From: an uncultured Clostridium sp.
Lineage (GTDB): Bacteria > Bacillota > Clostridia > TANB77 > CAG-508
Assembly (NCBI GenBank): GCA_900552555.1
Contig: URZW01000003.1
Location: forward strand, 1-64,000
Length of the DNA stretch: 64,000 nt
Direction of reading: 5' to 3'
The notes below the pieces were generated by a model. That model ran no database searches and had not been told where the DNA came from. It was given only the letters and a program-made list of their open reading frames with translations. Position numbers and translations under genes: made by a program. Positions within the stretch are counted from its first letter, which is position 1; each line of letters opens with the position of its first letter. This document shows positions 43,171 to 53,216 of this stretch, one piece after another.

Positions 43171-45600
43171 ATGGCTAAAAGAAAAAACAAAAAAAAGAAT
43201 AATAAAAGAGCAAAAAAAAGAGCATCAAATATAGATTTAGCAATAGTAGCATTAATGATATTAAGTGTTTTATTATGTGTTTTAATATATGGAAAATCAG
43301 GAATTATAGGAATAAAATTAAACGAGATTTTGGGTGGAATGATGGGAATTATAAAATACATTCTACCAATAGGAACATTTGCAATAGGAATAAAATTAGC
43401 ATTAGATGATGATGAATATTTAACTGCAAAATTGACTCAATATGCAATACTACTAATAAGTGTAGCAGTTTTAATGAGTGCTTGGCAAATAAATTCAGGA
43501 GAGATGTCAATAACAAATAAAGACATATCAACAATAGTAAAAGATGCATATAATTTTGGAATGCAAGATAAAGGTGGAGGAGCATTAGGAGCAATACTGG
43601 CAACACCACTTGCAAACTTATTAAGCCCAGTTGGAGCAATTATATTGTGTATAGGTATAGTTGTAATGCTTGCAGTATTTACATTTGGAATTAATATATC
43701 AGAAATGATAAATAATTTTGTTGAAAAAACAGAAGAAGAAAGAGAAGAAAGATTAGAAAGAAAACAACAAATCAAAGAGGAAAAACAAAAAACAAGACAA
43801 GAGTCAAGACAGGAAATATTAGAAAATAAAAGAAAAGCTAAGGAATTGCAAAAGGAACAAGCAAGAAGAGAGGCTTTAGAGGAAGAAAATGTTGGAGAAC
43901 AAATAAAAATCAATTTTGGTGGTAGAATATTAGAAGAAGATGATAAAAAAGGTAGAAAAAAATATGACCACAGTAATGATGATTTAACGCCATTAACAAA
44001 AGAAACAAAGAAAACACAATCAATTCAACCAGATGTTATTGAAAATAATTTGTTTAGACAAGAGGAAGAAAAGAAAGAAGATAAAACAAAAGAAGTTTTA
44101 CAATTGGAACATGCAATGGTAGTTGAAGACGAAAATTATGAATATCCACCAATTGAATTATTAAGCAAACCAGATAAAAAGAAATTAAAAGGTGGGGCAA
44201 AGGCTTTAACTGATACAGCTACAAAGCTGCAAAAAACATTATATAGTTTTGGTGTATCAGCAAAAGTTGAAAATGTATCTGTAGGACCTGCAATAACAAG
44301 ATATGAATTAAAACCTGCAGAAGGTGTAAGAGTTAGTAAAATAGCCAATTTAGCAGATGACATTGCACTTAATTTAGCAGCCGAAACAATAAGAATTGAA
44401 GCACCAATTCCAGGAAAACAAGCTGTAGGAATTGAAGTTCCAAATAAAGAAAAAGAAGCTGTTCATTTAAGAGAAGTATTAGAAAGTGAAGAATTTCAAA
44501 ATAATAAATCAAAATTAACAGTAGCACTTGGAAAAGACGTTGCAGGAAATATCCAATTAGCAGATATAGCAAAAATGCCACATGTTTTAATTGCTGGTTC
44601 AACAGGTTCAGGAAAGAGTGTGTGTATAAATACAATAATTTCAAGTATTATATATAATGCAAAACCTAGTGAAGTTAAAATGGTAATGGTAGACCCTAAA
44701 GTAGTTGAATTATCAGTATATAATGGAATACCACATTTATTAATACCAGTTGTAACAGATCCTAAAAAAGCGGCAGGCGCACTAGCTTGGGCCGTACAAG
44801 AAATGGATAACAGATACAATTTATTTGCAGCTAAAGGTGTAAGAGACATCAAAGGATATAACAAAGCAATTGAAAAAGAAGAAGAACAAGGAACTTTACC
44901 ACAAATAGTTATAATAGTAGATGAGTTAGCAGACTTAATGATGGTTGCAGCAAAAGATGTTGAAGAAGCAATATGTAGATTAGCACAAAAAGCAAGAGCA
45001 GCTGGAATGCACTTGGTAATCGCAACACAAAGACCATCAGTAGATGTAATCACAGGACTAATCAAAGCAAATGTACCATCAAGAATTGCATTTGCTGTAT
45101 CTTCACAAGTAGACTCAAGAACAATATTAGACTCTGTTGGGGCAGAAAAACTATTAGGAAAAGGTGATATGTTATTCTTCCCAACAGGATTTCCAAAACC
45201 AGTCAGAGTGCAAGGGGCATTTGTATCAGACGAAGAAGTTGAAAAAATTGTTGGTTTTGTAAAACAAAACGGAACAGCAAATTATAGTGAGGACATATTA
45301 GAAACAATAGAAAACAGTAATAAAACAGAAAAAGAATTAACACAAGAACAAGCAGAAGATGACGAAACAGACCCATTTTTAATGGACGCAATAGATGCAG
45401 TTGTAGAACAAGGAACAGCATCAACATCATTTATACAAAGAAAATTCAAAGTTGGTTATGCTCGTGCAGGAAGAATCATAGACCAAATGGAGGAAAGAGG
45501 AATTATCTCTGGATATCAAGGAAGTAAGCCAAGAGAAGTTTTAATGTCAAAAGAAAGACTTGACGAATTAAAGATGGGAACACCACCACAAGAAGAATAA
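43171..45600 (+). CDS. ftsK: DNA translocase FtsK / SpoIIIE
   Basis: 809 aa. Four membrane helices lie in the first 190 residues, then a charged coiled linker (about 185-320), an alpha domain, the ATPase with Walker A AGSTGSGKSVCIN and Walker B VIIVDELADLM, and the gamma winged-helix end (FIQRKFKVGYARAGRIIDQMEERGIIS). It pumps DNA across the closing septum in division or into the forespore. RBS GGAGGG precedes ATG 43171. The stop is 1 nt before R1 copy 5. Confidence 0.96.
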   Translation: MAKRKNKKKNNKRAKKRASNIDLAIVALMILSVLLCVLIYGKSGIIGIKLNEILGGMMGIIKYILPIGTFAIGIKLALDDDEYLTAKLTQYAILLISVAVLMSAWQINSGEMSITNKDISTIVKDAYNFGMQDKGGGALGAILATPLANLLSPVGAIILCIGIVVMLAVFTFGINISEMINNFVEKTEEEREERLERKQQIKEEKQKTRQESRQEILENKRKAKELQKEQARREALEEENVGEQIKINFGGRILEEDDKKGRKKYDHSNDDLTPLTKETKKTQSIQPDVIENNLFRQEEEKKEDKTKEVLQLEHAMVVEDENYEYPPIELLSKPDKKKLKGGAKALTDTATKLQKTLYSFGVSAKVENVSVGPAITRYELKPAEGVRVSKIANLADDIALNLAAETIRIEAPIPGKQAVGIEVPNKEKEAVHLREVLESEEFQNNKSKLTVALGKDVAGNIQLADIAKMPHVLIAGSTGSGKSVCINTIISSIIYNAKPSEVKMVMVDPKVVELSVYNGIPHLLIPVVTDPKKAAGALAWAVQEMDNRYNLFAAKGVRDIKGYNKAIEKEEEQGTLPQIVIIVDELADLMMVAAKDVEEAICRLAQKARAAGMHLVIATQRPSVDVITGLIKANVPSRIAFAVSSQVDSRTILDSVGAEKLLGKGDMLFFPTGFPKPVRVQGAFVSDEEVEKIVGFVKQNGTANYSEDILETIENSNKTEKELTQEQAEDDETDPFLMDAIDAVVEQGTASTSFIQRKFKVGYARAGRIIDQMEERGIISGYQGSKPREVLMSKERLDELKMGTPPQEE

Positions 45601-45601
45601 A

Positions 45602-45737
45602 TGTCCATTTGGGGACGGTTCTTTTTGGGACATTGTCTTGAATATGGATAAATCTGAATATGGTTGATATATTAGCATTTAGGGACAATTACAAAATTTG
45701 GAAAAATGTCCCAAAAAGAACCGTCCCCAAATGGACA
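45602..45737 (+). repeat. R1 inverted-repeat element, copy 5 (136 bp)
   Basis: Both arms intact; core with TTGATATATTAGCATTT and GGGACAATTACAAAATTTGG. It starts 1 nt past the ftsK stop and ends 18 nt before the next start. It is open in the reading frame of the next gene, which makes that ORF look longer than it is. Confidence 0.93.
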
Positions 45738-45755
45738 AGAATGGAGGGTACAAGG

Positions 45756-47321
45756 TTGCAGAAAAAAAAAAATTTATTAGAAAAACTAGTAAAAAAAGAT
45801 TACAATAATGAACTTGAAGAAGTTTTAGAAAATAAAAATTTTGATGAACATGTTAAAAGTACTCTCTTAGGAATATTATATAAAGTAGAGGCATCATACA
45901 AAGACCTAGAAACAGTAAAAAAAGATGTACAAACAAAAGCAGAATATATAGCAAGTATAATAGAAATTATAAAAAATGATTGTGATTCTATAAAAATTAT
46001 AAAAATGAGTGATGATGAAAACAAAATACCCAATAATAAAACATACATAGTTGACAAGAAAAACAAGGTAATAATAGCATACCCAATAGAAAGGAAACTA
46101 TTATATGCAATTGCAAAAATTTCAAAAAAAGATAAAATAATAAAAGATGAATACTTTCTTATAGATGAAACATTATCAGAATTAATCAATGTAGGAAATA
46201 ATATTAATATGGTAGAACCGCTTAGAGATTTTAATGGATATTCATGGACAACAATCCCACAAGAAATAGAAAGTATAGACCATAATTTAATATATCAAGA
46301 TTTAAGAATATTAGTTGGTCATAAATTTTTAAATAAATGGGTAAAAAGTAGCGAATTTATAATTGACTATTTTTATATGTTTAAAGAGAATCTAGAAAAT
46401 CAATATGGAAAAAAGAATGAAGAAAAAATAATAGAATTATTATCAAAAATTTCTATATTATTAAGTATAAAGTTTGATGAAGATAAATATGAAAAAGTAT
46501 TGAAAATAAAAGATAAAGTAGATATTGAAGCAGAAGAAATCCAAGATAAAGAGAAATTTATAGAGGATATAACCGAAAAGAAAATTCAAATTACAAAAGA
46601 AATAAAGAATATTGACGAAACAATAAATGATAAAGAATTATTGCAAAAAGAGTATGTATTAAGAAATGAAAATTTATCGCTTGAAAATAAAATATTCAGC
46701 ATGAGGGTTTTGGCTAAAATAATGATACAAGAAAAAAAAGAAAAAATGAAAAAATTAGAGGAATTAAATGAAATATTAAAACCTCAAAATTTTATAAAAT
46801 ATCAAAAAAAAATTGAAGAAAAACATAAATATTTGATAGTTCTAGATGCAAAAGATAAAAATAAAAAATTAAATGATTTAAAAATGGATTTTCAAAAATT
46901 ATTTTTGAAAATGTTAGAACTAAATATAAAAAAAGCCGAAACAAAGCAAGAAGTAGAAAAAATTATATATGATTTTAGATATTATTCATTATTGCAATAT
47001 GATTTTAATACAAAAGTAAAAGATGTGGATAAGTTAAAAGAAGTGATGGATGAAGTTTCAAATATGATTATTGATAAAGCAATTGAATATAAAGTTTTTG
47101 AAAAAGTATCAAATGACAAAGAAACAAACTTTAGAATTTTAAAAAACATATTTAGTGTTAGAATTATAAAATTAGAAGATGCATATTTGAAAATTACTAA
47201 GGAAAAAGATAAGTATTTTCTTAAAATATTTGATGAAAATATTTTTGAGGAAAAAATAGAAATACAACAGCCAAAAGATTTAGAAATAAAGCTTAACAAA
47301 AAAAGACCAATATGGGGATAA
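45756..47321 (+). CDS. Large coiled-coil protein of unknown function
   Basis: 521 aa, very Lys/Glu-rich, no membrane helix. Residues about 75-200 look globular (DENKIPNNKTYIVDKKNKVIIAYPIERKLLY; DFNGYSWTTIPQEIES); residues about 265-420 are coiled coil. I recognise no family. I start it at TTG 45756, 7 nt after GGAGGG; the upstream frame runs back through the R1 repeat and is not coding. It is flanked by two near-identical R1 copies (45602 and 47327), an arrangement like a cassette, and could have been mobilised with them. Confidence 0.68.
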   Translation: MQKKKNLLEKLVKKDYNNELEEVLENKNFDEHVKSTLLGILYKVEASYKDLETVKKDVQTKAEYIASIIEIIKNDCDSIKIIKMSDDENKIPNNKTYIVDKKNKVIIAYPIERKLLYAIAKISKKDKIIKDEYFLIDETLSELINVGNNINMVEPLRDFNGYSWTTIPQEIESIDHNLIYQDLRILVGHKFLNKWVKSSEFIIDYFYMFKENLENQYGKKNEEKIIELLSKISILLSIKFDEDKYEKVLKIKDKVDIEAEEIQDKEKFIEDITEKKIQITKEIKNIDETINDKELLQKEYVLRNENLSLENKIFSMRVLAKIMIQEKKEKMKKLEELNEILKPQNFIKYQKKIEEKHKYLIVLDAKDKNKKLNDLKMDFQKLFLKMLELNIKKAETKQEVEKIIYDFRYYSLLQYDFNTKVKDVDKLKEVMDEVSNMIIDKAIEYKVFEKVSNDKETNFRILKNIFSVRIIKLEDAYLKITKEKDKYFLKIFDENIFEEKIEIQQPKDLEIKLNKKRPIWG

Positions 47322-47326
47322 TGTAA

Positions 47327-47462
47327 TGTCCATTTGGGGACGGTTCTGTTTGGGACATCGTTGGAAAAATGAAAAGAACGTAATATGATTTATATATCAG
47401 CATTTATGGACAATTACAAAATTTGGAAAAATGTCCCAAACAGAACCGTCCCCAAATGGACA
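47327..47462 (+). repeat. R1 inverted-repeat element, copy 6 (136 bp, compensated)
   Basis: Left arm has GGTTCTGTTTGGGACA and right arm TGTCCCAAACAGAACC, where other copies have GGTTCTTTTTGG/CCAAAAAGAACC. The T-to-G change is matched by A-to-C in the opposite arm. It starts 5 nt after a stop and ends 13 nt before the next start. Confidence 0.94.
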
Positions 47463-47475
47463 AAAGGAGGAATTT

Positions 47476-49125
47476 ATGAAAATTACATTTTTAGGAGCTA
47501 CAAAAACAGTAACAGGTTCAAACTATTTAGTAGAAGCAGCAGGAAAAAAATTTTTAGTAGACTGTGGTATGTGGCAAGGAAGAAAAGAATTAGAGGAAGA
47601 AAATTTTGACGAATTTGATTTTAATCCTGCAGAAATTGATTTTATGCTATTAACACATGCACACATTGACCACTCAGGAAGAATACCAAAACTATATAAT
47701 GAAGGATTCAAAAATAAAATATATGCACACAAAGCAACTTGTGACTTATGTGCATTAATGTTGCCAGATAGTGGCCATATTCAAGAAATGGAAAATGAAT
47801 GGAAAAACAGAAAGAGAATGAGAAAAGGCCAAGAGGCTAGAGAACCATTATATACAGCAGAACAAGCAGCAAGATGTTTAGAAATATTTGAGCCAGTTCA
47901 ATATGACCAAATAATAGATATAACACCAGACATACATGTAAGATTCAATGATGCAGGACATATGCTAGGTTCAAGTATAATTGAACTATGGGTAAATGAA
48001 AACGGAAAACAAACAAAAACAGTTTTCACAGGCGACTTAGGAAATAATGATATCCCATTATTAAGTGAACCAACAATGATAGAAGATGCTGATTTTTTAG
48101 TTATGGAATCAACATATGGAAGCAGAAAACATATAAAAAATGACCAAAAAGCAGAAATGTTTTTGGATATAGTATCAGAAACACTTGATAACAAAGGAAC
48201 AGTTGTAATACCATCATTTGCAGTAGGAAGAACACAAGAGATATTATATGAACTAAATAAAATAAAAGAAACAAAAGATGACGAAAAATTCATAAAAGAA
48301 TATGAAACATTAATGAAAGCGCCAGTATATGTCGACAGCCCACTTGCAATATCTGCAACAGAAGTATTTAAAGAAAATATGAATCTATTTGATGATGAAA
48401 CACAAGAAGAAATAAAAAAAGGAGACCGACCACTTGAATTCCCAGGACTAAAATTTACAACAACAGTAGATGAATCAAAAGCGCTAAATGAAAGTCAAGA
48501 ACCTTGTATAATAATATCAGCAAGTGGAATGTGTGATGTAGGTAGAATAAAACATCATTTAAAACATAATTTGTGGAATCCAAATTCAACAATATTATTT
48601 GTAGGATATCAAGCACCTGGAACACTTGGATATAGCATAGTAAACGGAGCTAAGAAAGTTAAAATATTTGGAGAAGAAATTGCAGTAAATGCCAGAATTG
48701 AATATATAGAAGGATATTCAGGACACGCAGACCAAGATGGGTTAATGAATTTTGTATATTCATTTATCAAGAAACCAAAACAAGTATTTTTAATTCATGG
48801 TGAAGAAGAATCTCAAGAAGTACTTGGAGAAAAAATTGAAGATGAAGCTAAATTACCTGTTATAATTCCAAGTTATGGTGAAACATATGAATTTAATGTA
48901 GATGAAGATGTTAAATTAACACATAAAATTGATAAGAAATTACCTGTCAATATGAAGTCTGAAGTTTTGAAAAGATTAGAAAAATTAAGGGCTGAAATTG
49001 ACGATATGGATAATGCTGTTAGAGATGATATGAATAATGGTGAACTTAAAGATGCAGATGTGTTTAGAATTAATGAAAAAATTAAAGATTTAGAAAAACA
49101 AATTTTGAATGTTATAGAGGGCTAA
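47476..49125 (+). CDS. Metallo-beta-lactamase/beta-CASP RNA-processing nuclease
   Basis: 549 aa. The metallo-beta-lactamase motif is LTHAHIDHSGRIPKLY; the N-terminus MKITFLGATKTVTGSNYLVE and DCGMWQG are typical of the YSH1-type beta-CASP group. The beta-CASP part has FAVGRTQEILYEL and the end ISASGMCDVGRIKHHL and FLIHGEEESQEVL is the RMMBL domain. A helical C-terminal extension of about 60 residues follows. Family members cut RNA. Start at ATG 47476 with AAGGAGG; the frame upstream lies in R1. Flanked by R1 on both sides. Confidence 0.9.
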   Translation: MKITFLGATKTVTGSNYLVEAAGKKFLVDCGMWQGRKELEEENFDEFDFNPAEIDFMLLTHAHIDHSGRIPKLYNEGFKNKIYAHKATCDLCALMLPDSGHIQEMENEWKNRKRMRKGQEAREPLYTAEQAARCLEIFEPVQYDQIIDITPDIHVRFNDAGHMLGSSIIELWVNENGKQTKTVFTGDLGNNDIPLLSEPTMIEDADFLVMESTYGSRKHIKNDQKAEMFLDIVSETLDNKGTVVIPSFAVGRTQEILYELNKIKETKDDEKFIKEYETLMKAPVYVDSPLAISATEVFKENMNLFDDETQEEIKKGDRPLEFPGLKFTTTVDESKALNESQEPCIIISASGMCDVGRIKHHLKHNLWNPNSTILFVGYQAPGTLGYSIVNGAKKVKIFGEEIAVNARIEYIEGYSGHADQDGLMNFVYSFIKKPKQVFLIHGEEESQEVLGEKIEDEAKLPVIIPSYGETYEFNVDEDVKLTHKIDKKLPVNMKSEVLKRLEKLRAEIDDMDNAVRDDMNNGELKDADVFRINEKIKDLEKQILNVIEG

Positions 49126-49130
49126 GAAAA

Positions 49131-49264
49131 TGTCCATTTGGGGACGGTTCTGTTTGGGACATAGTTGACAAAAAGGACATTGATTAAAATGCCTATATAT
49201 CAGTGTATTAGAAGATGTTCATTTGGGAACGGATGTCCTAAAAAGAACCGTCCCAAAATGGACA
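49131..49264 (+). repeat. R1 inverted-repeat element, copy 7 (134 bp, degenerate)
   Basis: Left arm with the CTGTTTGG variant of copy 6, a core with TATATATCAGTGTATTA, an extra internal GATGTTCATTTGGGAACGG, and a right arm TCCTAAAAAGAACCGTCCC-AAAATGGACA without the matching change. It looks like a mosaic of two copies. It starts 5 nt past the stop. A further CGTCCC piece lies at about 49290. Confidence 0.85.
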
Positions 49265-49323
49265 TCATGAATTCCTAAAAAGTTGTCAAAAAGGGGCGTC
49301 CCTATTGACAGAAAGGTAAAAAA

Positions 49324-51285
49324 ATGGATAACAAATATTTAAATGAAGCAATAATTGGAAACAAAAAAATGATAGCAACATTTACAGCAAAGGGAGAATT
49401 GCAAAGAGTATATTTTCCAAGTAAAGATAACAGACAATATATAAATTACTTTCATACAGGAGTGAAAATAAATGAATCAGATTTAATATATTTGCATGAC
49501 GATATAAACAACATATATAAACAATATTATGACACAGACACCAATATATTAAATACAGAAATAACAAACACATACTTCAATTTAAAAATAGTACAAACAG
49601 ATTTTGTGTTAATAAAAGAAAATATATTGTTAAAAAAATACACATTTTTAAATGAAAGCAAAATTGATTTAAATACGCAATTTTACATTCATTCTGAACT
49701 ATTATCAGATACAAATAATTTTGTTGGATGCAAAATAATTGATGGTGGAATGATGCAATATGCACATGACTTTACATTCTCAACTTTTTCAAAAGGAAAA
49801 GATATTATAAAACACCAGATAAATGGAAGCATAAATAATATAAAAAGAACAGAAATATACGATAAAGATTATATTGGAATGTCAAAAGATACATCAATAG
49901 CATATGAAATAGGAACAATAAAACCAGGAGAAAAGAAAGAATTGGAAATAGCCATTTTAATTGATGAAAACAAGAATGTTTCTGATATTGAGGATGAAAT
50001 TGAAAGAGTTAAAAGAATTGATTTTGATAAAGAATATATGAATACAAAAGCATATTGGAGAAAATATGTAAAGCAACATAATGGCTTAAAAATTAAAGAG
50101 CCAGAAAACAGTTATGACGAAAGAATATATGAAATTTATAAAAGAAGTATATTGCTATTTCCTTTATTGACAAATGCTGATACAGGTGCAATTATAGCAT
50201 CACCTGAAATAGATGAAAACTTTACAAAATGCGGAAGATATGCATATTGTTGGCCTAGAGATGCTGTATTTATGACAAAAGCAATGGATATATTAAAAAT
50301 GAATAAAGAAACAGAAAAATTCTACAAAGTATTTTGCCAAAGAACACAAAGCAAAAATGGAATGTGGGAACAACGTTTTTATACAGATGGAAAATTAGCT
50401 CCTTGTTGGGGATACCAAATTGACGAAACAGCAAGTGTGGTTTTTGGAGTCTATGAACATTATAAATATACAAATTCTGAAAAATTTTTAAAAGAGAATT
50501 TACAAATGTGTGAAAAAGCAACAGATTTCTTAAAAAGATATGTAGAAGATTGGGTTGAACCAGCTTTCAAAGATTATAGACAAGGAATAGATAATTCACA
50601 AATAGACTCAAAAGACAACTTACAAGCTCATAAATATCATGTAAGTTATGATTTATGGGAAATGTGTGAGGGAGTACACTTATATTCACTAGCAAGTATT
50701 TATTCAGCATTTACAAGTATGCTAAAAATTTATGATGTGCTAGGAAAAGATGTATCAGATTTTGAAAACAATAGATTAAAACAAGAAAAAGTTGAAAAAT
50801 CAAAAAAAGAAATAGAAAAATTACAACTTGAAATAAAAAAATATATCAATAAATACTTATATGATGAAGAAAAGAAGTCTTATGTTAGAAATTCAGAAGA
50901 TAAAAAAATGGATATAAGCATAGTTGGTGCAGTTACACCATTTGAAGTATTTAAGCCAAAGGAAAAGAAAGTTCAAAATACTATCGAAAGAATTAATTTG
51001 AGCTTGAGAACTTATACTGGTGGATATCAAAGATTTGAAAATGATAATTATATGAATGGAAATCCTTGGCCTATTGCTAATCTTTGGATGACTTTGTATT
51101 ACTTAGAAACAGGAGAGAAAAAGAAAGCAAAAGAAACATTTGATTTTGTCATTAAAACAGCTGGTAAACATTATTTCTTAGGTGAGCAAGTTAATAATGA
51201 AACTTTAAAACCTAATTGGGTTATTGGTCTTGGATGGTCACATGCAATGTTCATTATTGTTTTAGAAAAATATATGGGAAAATAA
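49324..51285 (+). CDS. Glycoside hydrolase family 15 protein
   Basis: 653 aa. The N-terminal super-sandwich domain (about 1-260) precedes the (alpha/alpha)6 barrel with KCGRYAYCWPRDAVFM, GMWEQRFYTDGKLAPCWGYQIDET, and SYDLWEMCEGVHLYSLA; the paired acidic residues match the GH15 glucoamylase/glucodextranase type. It hydrolyses terminal alpha-glucosidic bonds of starch, dextran or trehalose-like substrates. No signal peptide, so it is probably cytoplasmic and involved in storage-glucan use. RBS GAAAGG before ATG 49324; stands alone before gap. Confidence 0.9.
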   Translation: MDNKYLNEAIIGNKKMIATFTAKGELQRVYFPSKDNRQYINYFHTGVKINESDLIYLHDDINNIYKQYYDTDTNILNTEITNTYFNLKIVQTDFVLIKENILLKKYTFLNESKIDLNTQFYIHSELLSDTNNFVGCKIIDGGMMQYAHDFTFSTFSKGKDIIKHQINGSINNIKRTEIYDKDYIGMSKDTSIAYEIGTIKPGEKKELEIAILIDENKNVSDIEDEIERVKRIDFDKEYMNTKAYWRKYVKQHNGLKIKEPENSYDERIYEIYKRSILLFPLLTNADTGAIIASPEIDENFTKCGRYAYCWPRDAVFMTKAMDILKMNKETEKFYKVFCQRTQSKNGMWEQRFYTDGKLAPCWGYQIDETASVVFGVYEHYKYTNSEKFLKENLQMCEKATDFLKRYVEDWVEPAFKDYRQGIDNSQIDSKDNLQAHKYHVSYDLWEMCEGVHLYSLASIYSAFTSMLKIYDVLGKDVSDFENNRLKQEKVEKSKKEIEKLQLEIKKYINKYLYDEEKKSYVRNSEDKKMDISIVGAVTPFEVFKPKEKKVQNTIERINLSLRTYTGGYQRFENDNYMNGNPWPIANLWMTLYYLETGEKKKAKETFDFVIKTAGKHYFLGEQVNNETLKPNWVIGLGWSHAMFIIVLEKYMGK

Positions 51286-51295
51286 TAAATAACAC

Positions 51296-51324
51296 TTGAA
51301 AATGAAATAAATTTGATATAGAAT
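51296..51324 (+). promoter_or_regulatory. Candidate SigA promoter of gap
   Basis: TTGAAA, 17 nt, TAGAAT, 83 nt before the gap start codon. Confidence 0.5.
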
Positions 51325-51406
51325 TGAATTGCCAAAAGAAATATGGTAATACTAAAAAGAAAAAGCAAAGGAAAAACCAATGCTAAATTAAAGGAGGAAT
51401 TTTAAT

Positions 51407-52426
51407 ATGTCAGTAAAAGTAGCCATTAATGGATTTGGACGTATAGGACGTCTAGCATTTAGACAAATGTTTGGAGCAGAGGGATATGAAATCGTAGCAA
51501 TAAACGACTTAACAAGTCCTAAAATGTTAGCTCATTTATTAAAATATGATTCAGCACAAGGAAGATATGAAAAAGCTGAAACAGTAGAAGCAGGAGAAGA
51601 TTCAATAACAGTAGATGGAAAAACAATCAAAATATATTCAGAAAAAGACGCTGCAAACTTACCATGGGGAGAAATAGGAGTAGATGTAGTTCTAGAATGT
51701 ACAGGATTCTATACATCTAAAGATAAAGCACAAGCACACATTGATGCAGGAGCTAAAAAAGTTGTAATTTCAGCACCAGCTGGAAAAGATTTACCAACAG
51801 TAGTTTATGGTGTAAATGAAAAAATATTAACACCAGAAGATAAAATAATATCAGCAGCATCATGTACAACAAACTGTTTAGCACCAATGGCAAAAGCATT
51901 AAATGATTATGCACCAATTCAATCAGGAATAATGACAACAGTTCATGCTTACACAGGTGACCAAATGGTATTAGATGGACCACACAGAAAAGGTGATTTA
52001 AGAAGAGCTAGAGCAGCAGCTGTTAACATTGTACCAAATACAACAGGAGCAGCAAAAGCTATCGGACTAGTTATACCAGAATTAAATGGAAAATTAATTG
52101 GTTCTGCACAAAGAGTTCCAGTACCAACAGGTTCAACAACAATATTAGTTGCAGTTGTTAAAGGAGAAAACATTACAGAAGAATCAATAAATGCAGCAAT
52201 GAAAGCTCAAAGTAGCGAATCATTTGGATATACAGATGAATACTTAGTATCTTCAGATGTTATAGGAATGAGATATGGTTCATTATTTGATTCAACACAA
52301 ACTATGGTAACAGAAATCGGAGACGGTTTATATCAAGTACAAGTTGTTTCTTGGTATGATAATGAAAATTCTTATACTAGCCAAATGGTTAGAACAATTA
52401 AATATTTTGCTGAATTAGGTGAATAA
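51407..52426 (+). CDS. gap: Glyceraldehyde-3-phosphate dehydrogenase
   Basis: 339 aa. NAD-binding NGFGRIGRLAFRQMF, catalytic Cys in ASCTTNCLAPMAKAL, and WYDNENSYTSQMVRT at the end. It catalyses the NAD-linked oxidation of glyceraldehyde 3-phosphate to 1,3-bisphosphoglycerate in glycolysis. RBS AAGGAGG is 9 nt before ATG 51407. The gene uses CGT and more C-ending codons than its neighbours, as highly expressed genes do. pgk and tpi are not adjacent; a terminator ends it. Confidence 0.98.
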   Translation: MSVKVAINGFGRIGRLAFRQMFGAEGYEIVAINDLTSPKMLAHLLKYDSAQGRYEKAETVEAGEDSITVDGKTIKIYSEKDAANLPWGEIGVDVVLECTGFYTSKDKAQAHIDAGAKKVVISAPAGKDLPTVVYGVNEKILTPEDKIISAASCTTNCLAPMAKALNDYAPIQSGIMTTVHAYTGDQMVLDGPHRKGDLRRARAAAVNIVPNTTGAAKAIGLVIPELNGKLIGSAQRVPVPTGSTTILVAVVKGENITEESINAAMKAQSSESFGYTDEYLVSSDVIGMRYGSLFDSTQTMVTEIGDGLYQVQVVSWYDNENSYTSQMVRTIKYFAELGE

Positions 52427-52437
52427 TATAAGTTAAG

Positions 52438-52467
52438 AGCAAGGCAGTAATATTGTCTTGCTTTTTA
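52438..52467 (+). terminator. Terminator after gap
   Basis: AGCAAGGCA pairs with TGTCTTGCT (one G-T pair) around GTAATAT and is followed by TTTTT. Confidence 0.8.
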
Positions 52468-52877
52468 TAAATTTATAGAACAAATGGCGACTTGATGCAA
52501 ATGAAACATTAAAAATGCCCCTTTTAATTAGTTGTTTTTGTCGAATTTTGCGGTCGATTTTTTATATAAATTTTATGATTTATATTTACAAATTTATAAT
52601 ACTGTGATATACATAATACAGCTGTATAGATATATAGTTTTGATTCAAATTTTTAAATTAACTTTTAATCGAGTAGATTCCCATAAAATTAAATAAAATT
52701 TAAGTATAATTAACGGAGAAAAATTTTAAAAAATAAACTTTGAAATAAATATTGACTTTTAAAATTTTTAATATTATAATATTTTTACAAAAATAAATTA
52801 TAAATATTTTAAATTGTTTGTCTAAAAAGTAAATATTTCTATATAGCGAGTATTTAATGGAAGGAGGTATGTAAATA
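52468..52877. other. AT-rich intergenic region with one promoter
   Basis: No ORF or repeat seen. A SigA promoter TTGACT, 17 nt, TATAAT lies at 52752-52780, leaving a leader of about 90 nt before the 52878 gene, with GGAGG at 52863. TTTTTGTCGAA at 52535 resembles a Spo0A box but no sporulation gene is next to it. Confidence 0.5.
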
Positions 52878-53216
52878 ATGGAGGAAAAAATATTAAAAGA
52901 ACTTGAGAATATTAATGTACAACTTAAGGAGATGAACCAGAGATTTGATGGAGTTGATCAGAGATTTGATGGAATAGACCAAAGGTTTGAAAAAATAGAT
53001 CAAAGATTTGAAGAAATAGATCAAGGGTTTGACAAAAAATTAAATGAAACTATAGCAGCAATATCTAAAGATGTAGGAAAACAAATTGAAGAATTATGTA
53101 TTAAAATTGAAAAAAGGGATAATAGAGAACACTCTAAAATATTAAATGAATTAGAAGAGCATAAAAGAAGAACTAAAAAAGGTATAGAAACATTTGAAAA
53201 AATACTTGCTTGTTAA
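52878..53216 (+). CDS. Heptad-repeat coiled-coil protein
   Basis: 112 aa. After about 20 residues, a seven-residue unit (QRFDGID / QRFEKID) repeats five to six times, encoded by near-identical 21 bp DNA units at about 52937-53035; a second coiled coil with basic and acidic residues follows. No membrane helix. Similar short QRF-D repeat proteins occur widely in Firmicutes with unknown function. It has its own promoter and a GGAGG ribosome binding site. Repeat number is likely to vary by DNA slippage. Confidence 0.75.
   Translation: MEEKILKELENINVQLKEMNQRFDGVDQRFDGIDQRFEKIDQRFEEIDQGFDKKLNETIAAISKDVGKQIEELCIKIEKRDNREHSKILNELEEHKRRTKKGIETFEKILAC

Noticed and set aside
45660..45755. Coding extension of the 45756 gene into the repeat
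   Set aside because: The frame is open through R1 copy 5 only by chance; the same happens before 47476. The ribosome binding site GGAGGG lies after the repeat.
52535..52545. Spo0A box TTTTTGTCGAA
   Set aside because: Single short match in AT-rich intergenic DNA, not near a sporulation gene or promoter.
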